Below are positions 35,157-44,294 of a stretch of DNA of 55,773 nt, one piece after another; the stretch's first letter is position 1, and the number at the start of each line of letters is the position of its first letter. Origin of the DNA: Corallococcus sicarius (GTDB lineage: Bacteria; Myxococcota; Myxococcia; Myxococcales; Myxococcaceae); assembly GCF_003611735.1 (NCBI RefSeq), contig NZ_RAWG01000018.1:1-55773 (forward strand), read 5' to 3'. The position numbers and the translations under genes were made by a program. The notes beneath the pieces are model-generated. The model made no database searches and was not told the DNA's origin. It saw only the letters and a list, made by a program, of their open reading frames with translations.

Positions 35157-37601
35157 TCAGCCGTGCTCCGGAGGCCCTGGCGGCAGCTCCACGACGAACC
35201 TCGCCCCCTGCCCCGGCGCGCTCTTCACGGAGATGCATCCCCCGTGCGCCTGGACGATCTGCCGCGTGATGAAGAGCCCCAATCCCAGCCCGCCATAGTT
35301 GCGCGAGGCGGCGCGCTCGAAGCGCTCGAAGATGCGGCCCTGGGCCTCGGGCGCGATGCCCATGCCCTCGTCCTGCACGACGAGCCGCGCCTTTCGTCCC
35401 GCCTCTCGGTCATGACACACCACCTCCATCCGGATGGCCCGCCCCGCGCCGTACTTCATCGCGTTGGTCAGCAGGTTGAACATCACCTGCTCCATCCGCA
35501 GCCGGTCCCACCGCCCCCAGACGGGCTCCGGGGCCACCAGCGCGAACTCGCAGCCCGTCTTCTCGAACTGCTCCGCCAGGTGGCTGGCCACGCTCCGGGC
35601 CACCGCCACCAGGTCCATGGACTCCAGGTGCAGGTCCAGCCGCTGCTCGTTGATGCGCGTGACGTCCAGCAGGTGCTCCACCAATTCCGACAGCCGCTGG
35701 AGCTGGGAGCCGAAGACCTCCAGCATCCGCGACACCTTCTCCGTGGGCAGCGGACGGGCGGCCGTGAGGGCGGACTCCAGCTGCTGCACGCGCAGCTTCA
35801 TGGAGGTCAGCGGGGTCTTCAGCTCATGGGAGGCGATGGACAGGAACTCATCCCGCGCGCGGATGGACTCCTGCGCCGAGCAGTAGAGCTGGGCATTGTC
35901 GATGGCATTGGCGGCCCGCCGGCCCAGCTCCTCCGTCAGCGCCAGCTCCGCCTGCGCATACGCCTGCCCCGGGCTGGGGGAGACGAGGAACAGCACGCCC
36001 AACGTCCGGCCCCGCGTCTGGAGGGGCACGCCGAGCGAGGGCCGCCCCTGGAGCGTCCGCACCACGGCCCACCGCTCCTCCGCCAGCGCCGCGGAGTCCA
36101 GCAGGCCCCGCGAGTGGCCAGACGCCTCCGACCTGCCGGTGGCCAGGACCCGGGCAGGGCCTCCCTCGCCCTCCAAGACAGGCGGGTGGCGCTGGAGGAA
36201 CTCCCGCACGGCCGCCACGCGGGCCGGCGAGCTGTCCGCCACCGCCACCGGCCGCAGGGACTCGCCCCCGTCCGTCCTCACGAAGACGACACACAGGTCC
36301 GCGAGCCCCGGCACCGCCAGCTCGGCGACGCGCTGGAGCGTCGTCTCGTAGTCGAGCGAGGTCACCAGCTCGCGGCCCGCCTCGGCCAGGAAGCGCTGGG
36401 AGCGCTCCATCCGCTTGCGCTCGGTGATGTCGGTGGCGATGCCGCAGAGCGCATAGGCCTCGCCGGTGGCGTCGAAGAGCGGGAACTTCTGCGTGAGGTG
36501 GATGTGCATCCCGTCGTCGTGCGCGACCCGCTCCTCCACCTCCACGGCGGCGCGGGAGCGGAGGACGCCCTCGTTGGTGTGGTGCAGGGCCTCCGCGATC
36601 TCCCGGGGGAAGACGTCGAAGACGGTCCGGCCGGCCACCTGTTGCCGGGTGCGGTGGAAGAGACGCTCCCACTCGCGGTTCACGAAGATGAAGCGCTCCC
36701 GCGTATCCAGCAGGAAGCAAACGGTGGGCGCGTTGTCCAGGATGGCGCGCAGCCTCCGCTCGCTCTCGAGGAGCGCATCCTCCACCCGCTTGCGTTCGGT
36801 CACGTCGATGAGCACCGCGAGGGAGCGGACCACCGTGCCAGAGGCGTCCCGCTCCGCGATGGCGGACAAGAGGACGTCCATGCGCTGCCCGCCCTTCTTC
36901 ACGAGCTGATACGGCACATCCCAGCAGCCCCCCGTCTTGAAGTACGCGGGGAGGACGACCTCACGGGCGTACCGCCGCGACTCGGGCGTCAGGAACTCCA
37001 CCGAGTCGCGCCCGAGCACCTCCTCGCGCGCATAGCCCATCTTGTTCAACCAGCAATCACTGACACTGATGAGCCGCCCCTGCCGGTCGATGGAGTGCAT
37101 CATCACGGGGGTGTTGTTGTAGAGCGAGCGGTACTTCTCCCACCCCGCGCGCATCGCCGCATCCATGCGCTTGTGTTCGGTGACGTCGGTGAAGAGGGAG
37201 ACGGCGCCACGCAGCCTGCCGGCCTCGTCGTGGACCGGCCTCGAGTTCACGAGCAGCCAGGCCCCCGCCGGCCTCTGCGCGTTGCGCAGGAAGAACTCCG
37301 CGCGGACGACGGATTCGCCACGCAGGGCCCGGGCGATGGGCAGCGAGTCCGCCGGATGGGGCGTCACCTGATCCGCCAGGTAGATGCCGAAGTGCTCCGG
37401 CCACCGGGAGACGGGCACACCCACCGCCCCCATGCCCAGGATGTGCTCCGCCATCGGGTTGATGAGCACCAGCTGATGGTGCTCGTCCACCACGAGGACG
37501 CCCTCCCCCATGCTGGCGAAGACGGACTCGAGGATGTGGCCGTGCCCTGGCGGAGCCCCGCCCAGGGTCGGATGCGCCGGGCTGTCGTGCAGGCGAGCCA
37601 T
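35157..37601 (-). CDS. Soluble PAS/GAF sensor histidine kinase
   Basis: 814 residues, no transmembrane helix. Domain order: PAS 1 at about 20-130 (SMGEGVLVVDEHHQLVLINP), PAS 2 at 140-255, PAS 3 at 265-385, each with a PAC motif such as DVTERKR or DITERKR, then a GAF domain at about 395-555, HisKA with the acceptor His in SIASHELKTPLTSMKLR, and HATPase_c with NLLTNAMKYG, DEGMGIAP and GGLGLGLFITRQIV. No receiver domain and no adjacent regulator, so it is an orphan kinase. The ATG at 37601 is chosen; an upstream TTG at 37667 would add 22 residues. Signal unknown. Confidence 0.9.
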   Translation of the reverse strand: MARLHDSPAHPTLGGAPPGHGHILESVFASMGEGVLVVDEHHQLVLINPMAEHILGMGAVGVPVSRWPEHFGIYLADQVTPHPADSLPIARALRGESVVRAEFFLRNAQRPAGAWLLVNSRPVHDEAGRLRGAVSLFTDVTEHKRMDAAMRAGWEKYRSLYNNTPVMMHSIDRQGRLISVSDCWLNKMGYAREEVLGRDSVEFLTPESRRYAREVVLPAYFKTGGCWDVPYQLVKKGGQRMDVLLSAIAERDASGTVVRSLAVLIDVTERKRVEDALLESERRLRAILDNAPTVCFLLDTRERFIFVNREWERLFHRTRQQVAGRTVFDVFPREIAEALHHTNEGVLRSRAAVEVEERVAHDDGMHIHLTQKFPLFDATGEAYALCGIATDITERKRMERSQRFLAEAGRELVTSLDYETTLQRVAELAVPGLADLCVVFVRTDGGESLRPVAVADSSPARVAAVREFLQRHPPVLEGEGGPARVLATGRSEASGHSRGLLDSAALAEERWAVVRTLQGRPSLGVPLQTRGRTLGVLFLVSPSPGQAYAQAELALTEELGRRAANAIDNAQLYCSAQESIRARDEFLSIASHELKTPLTSMKLRVQQLESALTAARPLPTEKVSRMLEVFGSQLQRLSELVEHLLDVTRINEQRLDLHLESMDLVAVARSVASHLAEQFEKTGCEFALVAPEPVWGRWDRLRMEQVMFNLLTNAMKYGAGRAIRMEVVCHDREAGRKARLVVQDEGMGIAPEAQGRIFERFERAASRNYGGLGLGLFITRQIVQAHGGCISVKSAPGQGARFVVELPPGPPEHG

Positions 37602-37936
37602 GGGTCCGGGAAGAGCAGCCTGGGCCCTTCCGCCTTCAACGATGGTGGCGCCTCCGCCTGCCGCCAACCCGTCCGCCCGGCCCCAACCCCCGGGCGTCGC
37701 CTGGCGGCGCGCTGTCGGGCCGGCCGCGTGGGAGCCCCCACACAGCCTGGGAGGCGGGCCCCGTGTGGCTCAGCGCGGCAGGGAGCGGACAGGGTGCGTC
37801 AGACATGCCAAACCAGACCGCGTCACCCGAGGGGACCTTGTCTGGGATTCAGCGGCGGCCCGCATGTGACAATGCCGTCAAACTCCAGATGCCCGGGACG
37901 CAAAATCACGGCCCCCATGGAAGAACCGTCCCTCCA
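37602..37936. other. Intergenic region, no gene seen
   Basis: The stretch between the orphan kinase start and the promoter of the second subtilase shows no supported coding frame. The kinase promoter must lie here on the - strand but no convincing boxes stand out. Confidence 0.5.
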
Positions 37937-37966
37937 TTGACAGGAGTTGATTGCAGGATTTACAAG
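37937..37966 (+). promoter_or_regulatory. Candidate sigma-70-type promoter of the second subtilase
   Basis: TTGACA at 37937-37942 and TACAAG at 37961-37966 with an 18-base spacer, the same spacing as the boxes before the first subtilase gene. The leader to the ATG at 38132 is about 160 bases. Confidence 0.4.
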
Positions 37967-38131
37967 CATTCAGTTACTTGCGGAGAGATGATCGTCTTTC
38001 ATCAGAAGGCCACCGGGTCGCACGCGAACGCCAGGTGAGGGGTTCGCGGATGAGGTCGGTGTCGTAGTGCGGCGGGGAGCGCGTCGTTGACGGACGCGTA
38101 CGAGCACTGAGCCATCCCAAGGAGCACCGAC

Positions 38132-40612
38132 ATGCGAACGTCTTCGTCCTGGCGCGTGAAGTCCTGGCGTCCCCTCTCTGCCCTGGCACTGGGTTGCGCC
38201 CTCCTCCCACCGCTGAGCGCCATGGCGGCCCCGGCGTCCGGAGGCACGCCGCCACCGGGCACCTCGCGTGAAGCGGCGTTGCCGCCGGCGAAGCTCGTCA
38301 TTGAGCGGGCCCCGGGCCTCACCTCTGGGGCAGGCCGCTCCTCGCTGGTCACCGCGTCCGGGCTCGTCTTCCACCGCACCGTGCGTCCCGTCTCCTCGCT
38401 GCGCACCGTCACCGTCCCGGGGCCCGCCGTCCAATTGCACGTCTGGCGGGAGCAGCAGCCGGATGGCACGCGCCAGGACTTCATGGCCTACACGCGCGGG
38501 GGCACGGAGCTGCTCGGGCGGGTGCGTGAGACCCAATACAGGGTGCGACTGGAGGGAGCCGGGTTTGATCCGCTCCAGGGCGGACAATCCCAGACAGGCA
38601 ACCTGCTGGCCGCGGACGCGGGCAACACCCTGCACCTGGTGCAGTTCCTGGGCACGCCCCTGCCCGGGTTCCACGAGGCCGTCGAGCGCGAGGGGGGCAA
38701 GGTGTTGCGCTTCCTCACCGACCACACCTTCCTCGTGGAGATGGACGGCGACACCCACAAGCGCGTGGCGGACCTGCCCTACGTGCGCTGGGTGGGGCCC
38801 TACCATCCCGAGTACCGCCTGGAGCCGGTGCTGCGCGACGCGCTGCTGGGCCGCGCGGCGCGGCTGCCGGACACGCAGCGCTACTCCCTCATGCTGGGGG
38901 AGCGCGGCGCCGCGCGACAGGACGCCGTGGTGAAGCGGGTGCGCGCGGTCGGCGGCCGGGTGGACCTGGTGGAGCCGGGCGGCCTGCGCGTGGAGGCCAC
39001 GCTCACGCATGAGCAGCTGGCGCAGGTGGTGCGCGCCAACGAGGTGCAGTTCGTTGATCGCTGGGGTGGCCCCGGCGAGGTGGACATGGACATCGTCCGG
39101 GAGCTGGGGGGCGCCAACGCGCTCCAGTCGCTCAAGGGGTGGACGGGCCAGGGCGTGCGCGGGGAGATCTTCGACACCGAGCTGCGCACCACCCACCAGG
39201 AGTGGGCCACCCCGCCCATCATCCACAGCACGGGCACCACCGGGTCGCTGCACGGCACCAGCTGCTACAGCAACAACTTCGCCCGGGGCGTGGACCCGGC
39301 CGCGCGGGGCATGATTCCGAGCGGACAGGGCATCTTCTTCCTCTACAGCGAGTCCACCCAGTTCGGTGGCGCCAAGTCCCGCTACGACATCAACCAGGAG
39401 CTCATCAACCCCGCGGGCCCGTACCGCGCGGTGTTCCAGACCTCCAGCGTGGGCAGCGCGCTGACGACGTCGTACACCACCGTCTCCGCGGAGGTGGATG
39501 ACTACCTCTTCCGGCACCCCATCCTCAGCACGCAATCCCAGAGCAACGCGGGCAGCCGGCAGTCCCGCCCGCAGGCCTGGGCGAAGAACATCGTCTCGGT
39601 GGGCGCCTTCCAGCACCTCAACACCCTGTCGCGCGCGGATGACCGCTGGGGCTTCAGCGGCAGCATCGGCCCGGCGCAGGACGGCCGCATCAAGCCGGAC
39701 CTGTCGTACTTCTACGACTCCATCCGCTCGGCGAGCGGCGGCTCCAACACCAGCTACACGGAGTTCGGGGGCACCAGCTCCGCCACGCCGCAGACGGCCG
39801 GCCACTTCGGCTTGCTGTTCCAGATGTGGCACCAGGGCGTGTGGGCGGGCTACGGCAACAAGGCGGATGTCTTCACCAGCCGCCCGCAGATGGCCACCGC
39901 CAAGGCGCTGATGATCAGCCATGCGCACCGCTACAACTGGTCCGTGGGCGGCGCCAACGCAGACATCGACCGCAACAAGCAGGGCTGGGGGAACCCGGAC
40001 GTGAAGCGCCTGCTGGACCGCGCCGCCGTCACGAGCATCATCGATGAGACGGACGTGGTGACCCCGTTGGGCGTCAGGACCTACAGCGTGAAGGTCGCCT
40101 CCGGCCAGACGGAGCTGAACGTCACCCTGGCCTACACGGACCCCATGGGCACGGTGGGCGCGGCCCAGGCCCGCATCAATGATCTGTCCCTGCGCGTGAC
40201 GGACCCCGCGGGCACCGTCTACTGGGGCAACAACGGCCTGAGCGCCGGCAACTTCTCCACGCCGGGAGGCACGTCCAACAAGGTCGACACGGTGGAGAAC
40301 GTCTTCCTCGCGAATCCCGCGGCGGGCCTGTGGAAGGTGGAGGTGCTGGGCGACGAGGTCATCCAGGACAACCACCTGGAGACGGCGGCGGTGGACGCCG
40401 ACTACGGCCTGGTGGTGAACGGCGGCACCCTGCTGGTGGGTGACGTCTCCGGCAATGGCTGCATCAACGAAGAGGACCTGAACCTCGTCACCGCTTCCAT
40501 CGGGCAGCTCGTGCCGCCCGGCAACCCCGCATACGACCTGGACGTCAGTGGCCGCATCGACATCTACGACCGGAACATCATCCTCCAGAACTATGGGAAG
40601 GGCTGCCCGTAG
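38132..40612 (+). CDS. Secreted S8 serine protease with C-terminal dockerin-like module
   Basis: 826 residues; AAGGAG precedes the ATG. Signal peptide to about residue 33, then a pro-region and S8 core that are strongly similar to the protease at 2899. Triad: Asp348 (GEIFDTEL), His374 (SLHGTS) and Ser549 (GGTSSATP). After the shared beta-rich domain, the two long repeats of the paralogue are replaced by about 57 residues with two Ca2+-loop motifs (DVSGNGCINEEDLNLV and DLDVSGRIDIYDRNII), a dockerin-like duplicated F-hand module bracketed by Cys (NGC...KGC). The next gene ends in the same kind of module. A role in extracellular proteolysis, perhaps as part of an assembled complex, is inference. 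Confidence 0.88.
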   Translation: MRTSSSWRVKSWRPLSALALGCALLPPLSAMAAPASGGTPPPGTSREAALPPAKLVIERAPGLTSGAGRSSLVTASGLVFHRTVRPVSSLRTVTVPGPAVQLHVWREQQPDGTRQDFMAYTRGGTELLGRVRETQYRVRLEGAGFDPLQGGQSQTGNLLAADAGNTLHLVQFLGTPLPGFHEAVEREGGKVLRFLTDHTFLVEMDGDTHKRVADLPYVRWVGPYHPEYRLEPVLRDALLGRAARLPDTQRYSLMLGERGAARQDAVVKRVRAVGGRVDLVEPGGLRVEATLTHEQLAQVVRANEVQFVDRWGGPGEVDMDIVRELGGANALQSLKGWTGQGVRGEIFDTELRTTHQEWATPPIIHSTGTTGSLHGTSCYSNNFARGVDPAARGMIPSGQGIFFLYSESTQFGGAKSRYDINQELINPAGPYRAVFQTSSVGSALTTSYTTVSAEVDDYLFRHPILSTQSQSNAGSRQSRPQAWAKNIVSVGAFQHLNTLSRADDRWGFSGSIGPAQDGRIKPDLSYFYDSIRSASGGSNTSYTEFGGTSSATPQTAGHFGLLFQMWHQGVWAGYGNKADVFTSRPQMATAKALMISHAHRYNWSVGGANADIDRNKQGWGNPDVKRLLDRAAVTSIIDETDVVTPLGVRTYSVKVASGQTELNVTLAYTDPMGTVGAAQARINDLSLRVTDPAGTVYWGNNGLSAGNFSTPGGTSNKVDTVENVFLANPAAGLWKVEVLGDEVIQDNHLETAAVDADYGLVVNGGTLLVGDVSGNGCINEEDLNLVTASIGQLVPPGNPAYDLDVSGRIDIYDRNIILQNYGKGCP

Positions 40613-40701
40613 CGCCGGGCTCATCCCAGACAGTGTCAAAGAGTGTCCCCCGTCGTACCGCTGCATGTCGTTGGTTCCTCTGACTCCCAGGAGCTCATCC
40701 C

Positions 40702-41721
40702 ATGCGTACTGAATCGAAGCGTCGTTTCCTGTCCAAGGCCGCCGTCGCCCTCGCCTGCGTCGGGGGGCTGGCCTCCAGCACCGCCCTGGCCGACGAGCAC
40801 GTCCTCATCCTGCTCGACAAGACGGGCAGCATGGGCGGCACGTCCGTCCCCGGCCTGACGCGCCTGCAGGTGGCCAAGGCGCGCATCGACGGCTATCTGC
40901 AGATCATCCCCAGCGTGCCGACGAAGTATGCGTTCTGGACGTTCGACAACGCCGGCCCCACGCAGGTCATCAACTTCGCGGCCAACGCGACCCCGGCGCA
41001 GATCAGCGCGGCCGTCAACGCGACGACGCTGGGCGGCAACACGCCGCTGGCCGGCTCCGTGTGCTCGGCCGTGGACGCGCTCATCAACTTCCTGCCCAAC
41101 CAGTTCCACACCAAGCGCGTCTACCTGGTGACGGATGGCGACGAGAACTCCACCCCCGCCCTGAACCAGTGCGCTGGCACATGGAGCGTGGGCGTCTGGC
41201 CCACCCTGGACGTCGGCAGCTGGCAGGCGAAGGTCCGCAACAAGGCGTGCACGGGCGACGCCAACTCGGCGGGCCCCTGCGGCGTCTTCGTGCCGCCGTA
41301 CCCCCCGGGCCTCACGCTGGTCGCCGACGTGGACTTCCTCTTCACGGACAACATCCCGCTCCAGGGCGACTACGAGGGGCGTGAGCCGGGCGAGGGCCAG
41401 ACGGTGCGGGTCCCCTACGAGGCCGCCCCCAGCGCGGCCACCGAGGTGCCGTTCTTCTCCGGGCTGGCCCAGGCGACCCGCGGCCGCTACGCGGGCGTCA
41501 CGCAGAAGACCCCCGCCACCCAGGCCACCCCGCTGCCCGGTGACGCGAACCTGGACGGCTGCGTGAACGTGACGGACCGCACGCAGGTGCTGAGCCAGTA
41601 CGGCCAGAAGGTCCCGGTCGGCACGGGCGCCGACTTCAACCGCAGCGGCGTGGTGGACACCGGCGACTACCAGACCGTGGTGAACAACTTCGGTCGCGGC
41701 TGCACCACGCTGAGCGAGTAG
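40702..41721 (+). CDS. Secreted VWA-domain protein with C-terminal dockerin-like module
   Basis: 339 residues; CAGGAG precedes the ATG. Signal peptide ending near ALA (residue 30), then a von Willebrand A domain starting HVLILLDKTGSMGG. The MIDAS motif DKTGS (39-43) deviates from DxSxS at the third position; Thr in GGNTPLAG and Asp in VTDGDE complete the metal site. The last 60 residues carry two Ca2+ loops (DANLDGCVNVTDRTQV and DFNRSGVVDTGDYQTV) and end NNFGRGCTTLSE. Likely an extracellular adhesion or scaffold protein acting with the adjacent protease. Confidence 0.83.
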   Translation: MRTESKRRFLSKAAVALACVGGLASSTALADEHVLILLDKTGSMGGTSVPGLTRLQVAKARIDGYLQIIPSVPTKYAFWTFDNAGPTQVINFAANATPAQISAAVNATTLGGNTPLAGSVCSAVDALINFLPNQFHTKRVYLVTDGDENSTPALNQCAGTWSVGVWPTLDVGSWQAKVRNKACTGDANSAGPCGVFVPPYPPGLTLVADVDFLFTDNIPLQGDYEGREPGEGQTVRVPYEAAPSAATEVPFFSGLAQATRGRYAGVTQKTPATQATPLPGDANLDGCVNVTDRTQVLSQYGQKVPVGTGADFNRSGVVDTGDYQTVVNNFGRGCTTLSE

Positions 41722-41738
41722 CAGCACCCTGCCATGAC

Positions 41739-41766
41739 GCCGGGCGCGGCTCCCTCCGCGCCCGGC
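41739..41766 (+). terminator. Perfect 11-bp GC hairpin after the VWA gene
   Basis: GCCGGGCGCGG (41739-41749) pairs fully with CCGCGCCCGGC (41756-41766) around a six-base loop. No U-tract follows. Confidence 0.55.
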
Positions 41767-41831
41767 CGTGACCGCCCGGCGGCCCGGCATGACCTGGAGG
41801 GAGCAGGGCGGATGCCCGGGGTGGCTCACGC

Positions 41832-44288
41832 ATGATGATTCCCGCGTTGTCGAGCGTCCGGGGCCTGTTGCTCGCCCTCCTGATCACCGCCTGCGCGTCA
41901 GGGGACTCCCCGGAGGAGCCCCGCACGGACGCGGGCCTCCAGGACGCGGGGCCAGGGGACGCGGGGCTCCCGGACGCGGGAGTGGAGGACGGCGGGACGG
42001 CGGGCGACGCCGGGACGTGTCTGGACGACAACCCGTGCACGGCGGAGTTCCTGGACGACGCCGGTGTCTGCGTGTTTCCCGCTGCCCCGGATGGGACGGC
42101 CTGTGGCGACGGCGACGTCTGTACCACCGGGGACCGCTGCCTGGCCGGCGTGTGCCGGGGTGAGCCCTCCTCGCGGCCGCCCGCGACCCACGGCACGGCG
42201 TGGAGCCTTGGCACGGCCCCGGCCGAGCGCGCCGCGACGCCGCTGGAGGGCCTGGCGGAGTTCGTGTCCGACGACCGCCTCCTCTTCGGCGACCGGCTGG
42301 GTGGCAGCGGCCTGTCGGTGTCGCTGGTGCGCGTGACACCCGAGGGCCTCCAGCGCCTGGACCATCGCGTCCTCGACGTCCGCGTCGACCGCTTCTTCGG
42401 CGCCACGGACTGGTCCGACCGGTTCCTCACCTTCTTCCTGCCCCTGGGCCCGGACCGCGTCGTCGTCGTGGGCACGCGGCAGCGCCTGGAGCTGCTGGGC
42501 CTGGAGGGCGACCGCATCACGACGCTGTCCCAGCTGCCGCTGCACTCGAGCAGCAACAGCATCCTCGCGGGCGCGGGACGGGGCGCCCACTTCTGGATGT
42601 GCAACGGCGGCGCGGTGACGCCCTACCGGGTGGAGGCCGACAACGCCCTGGTGGCGGACACCACGCACGTCCTCCAGCTTCCCGGCACCTGCAACTCGAT
42701 GTCCGTGTCCGAGGACGGCAACACGCTCTGGGTCGGGACGACGCGCGGGCTGGTGCCCGTGGACGTGACGAACCCCGCGGAGCCGGTGCTGAAGCCCGCG
42801 CTGCTCGGGACCCTGTCCCTGTTCCGCGCGCAGGTCCACGGCACGTACGTCGTGGCGCACGAGCTGCTGCGCTACGGGCAGCTGGGCCGCATCCTCGTGT
42901 ACCGCCTGGACGACCTGGGCGGCTCGGCGACGCCCACCCCGGTGAAGTCCTTCCTCCCCGTGGAGGGCACGGTGCGCTGGGAGCGCCCCGTGGGCTTCGT
43001 GCTCTTCAAGGACGACCTCCTGGTGCAGTGGGTCCGCCTGAACGGCACCACGCGCTCCTACGTCGTGGAGCGGCATGCGCTGAGCGCCGGGAGTGTGTCG
43101 TCCCCGGTGGCCATGCTCCCCTTGCGTCAGAGCGAGGAGGTGGGGCTGCACATCTCTCCGTTCCTGCTCGCGGGGCGGGGACGGCATGCCGTCCTGCAAC
43201 CCTGGCGGCGCGTGGTCGCGCTCGAGGGCCCGGATGCGCTGCGCTTCCAGACGGGCATCCACCATGGCTCCTTCGAGCGCGTGCAGGTGGCCGCGGATGG
43301 CACCCTGCTGGCGGCGGGGCCCTTCGGGGCGCACCGCGTGGACCTCCGCGACCCGAGCGCCCCCGGGGTCCTGTCAGGGGGCACGACGCTCCCGGCGGAC
43401 ACGCAGCGGCTGCGGCTGGCGCCCGCGCATCCGGGCGCGAGCACCCGGGAGCTGGTGACCCTGCCCGCGTATGGCGCCAACGTGCACCAGGAGGCCGGCA
43501 CCGCGGTGCTGAGCTGCCTGCGTACTACCCCCGGCGGCCCCGGCGGGCTCCTGGAGCCGGAGGGCCAGGTGCGCCTCGCCGGAGGCCCGGCGGTCCTGGC
43601 CTCCGCGAAGGGACAGCTCCTCCAGGCCGCGCCCATCACCGGAGGAGGCTTCACGCTGCGGCGCTTCGCGCTGGACGGCGCCTGCACGGGGCAGGCGCTC
43701 GCGCCGGCCGCCGAGCAGACCCTCTCCGTGGATCCGGCCTCGTCGGAGACGCGCAAGGGTTATGCGCTGGCGCTGGATGGCGAGCGGTCCGAGCTGCTGC
43801 TGGGCGAGATGCACTACCTCACGCCGGACAAGCCTGCCCGCATCCCGCTGCTCTGGCGCTCCTGGACGGGCGAGGGCACGGCGGCCACCGGCGAGCTGGC
43901 CGGGAGCACGGATCAATTCACGGCCCTGGCGCTCGCCAAGGGGCGCGGGCTGGTCATCGAGAACGGCCGGGAGGTCTACATGCTCGAGCGAGAGGGGACG
44001 CGCATCGTCACCCGGGCCCACGTCAACCTGGCGGAGCGGACGGGGCCGGTGGACGTCTCGCGCATCCTCGCCTTCGACGGCGCGGTGGCGTACCTGGCCA
44101 TCTCCACGGTCCCCGCGGGGGTGCTCGCGCTGCGTGCGGACGACCTCTCCGAGCTTGCGCGCTACCCGACGCCGGCCCCCGTGCGCTCCCTGACGTTCAC
44201 GGACGGGTGGCTCGTCTTCGGGATGAACGAGGCGCTGACGGTGGCCTCACCCGTGTGCCCCGTGCCCCGGGTGCCGCAGGCCCGGTAG
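41832..44288 (+). CDS. Large predicted lipoprotein with propeller-like repeats
   Basis: 818 residues. Signal peptide with lipobox LLITAC. Next comes a low-complexity Asp/Ala/Gly linker of repeated DAG units (about 28-63), then a small Cys-rich module (CLDDNPCTAEFLDDAGVCV, CGDGDVCTTGDRCLAGVC) found in myxobacterial surface proteins. The remaining 700 residues are strand-rich with repeats such as MSVSEDGNTLWVGTTRGLVPVDVTNPAEP, suggestive of a beta-propeller. Probably an outer-surface protein; function unknown. A hairpin at 41739-41766 separates it from the VWA gene. Confidence 0.75.
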   Translation: MMIPALSSVRGLLLALLITACASGDSPEEPRTDAGLQDAGPGDAGLPDAGVEDGGTAGDAGTCLDDNPCTAEFLDDAGVCVFPAAPDGTACGDGDVCTTGDRCLAGVCRGEPSSRPPATHGTAWSLGTAPAERAATPLEGLAEFVSDDRLLFGDRLGGSGLSVSLVRVTPEGLQRLDHRVLDVRVDRFFGATDWSDRFLTFFLPLGPDRVVVVGTRQRLELLGLEGDRITTLSQLPLHSSSNSILAGAGRGAHFWMCNGGAVTPYRVEADNALVADTTHVLQLPGTCNSMSVSEDGNTLWVGTTRGLVPVDVTNPAEPVLKPALLGTLSLFRAQVHGTYVVAHELLRYGQLGRILVYRLDDLGGSATPTPVKSFLPVEGTVRWERPVGFVLFKDDLLVQWVRLNGTTRSYVVERHALSAGSVSSPVAMLPLRQSEEVGLHISPFLLAGRGRHAVLQPWRRVVALEGPDALRFQTGIHHGSFERVQVAADGTLLAAGPFGAHRVDLRDPSAPGVLSGGTTLPADTQRLRLAPAHPGASTRELVTLPAYGANVHQEAGTAVLSCLRTTPGGPGGLLEPEGQVRLAGGPAVLASAKGQLLQAAPITGGGFTLRRFALDGACTGQALAPAAEQTLSVDPASSETRKGYALALDGERSELLLGEMHYLTPDKPARIPLLWRSWTGEGTAATGELAGSTDQFTALALAKGRGLVIENGREVYMLEREGTRIVTRAHVNLAERTGPVDVSRILAFDGAVAYLAISTVPAGVLALRADDLSELARYPTPAPVRSLTFTDGWLVFGMNEALTVASPVCPVPRVPQAR

Positions 44289-44294
44289 GCGGGC

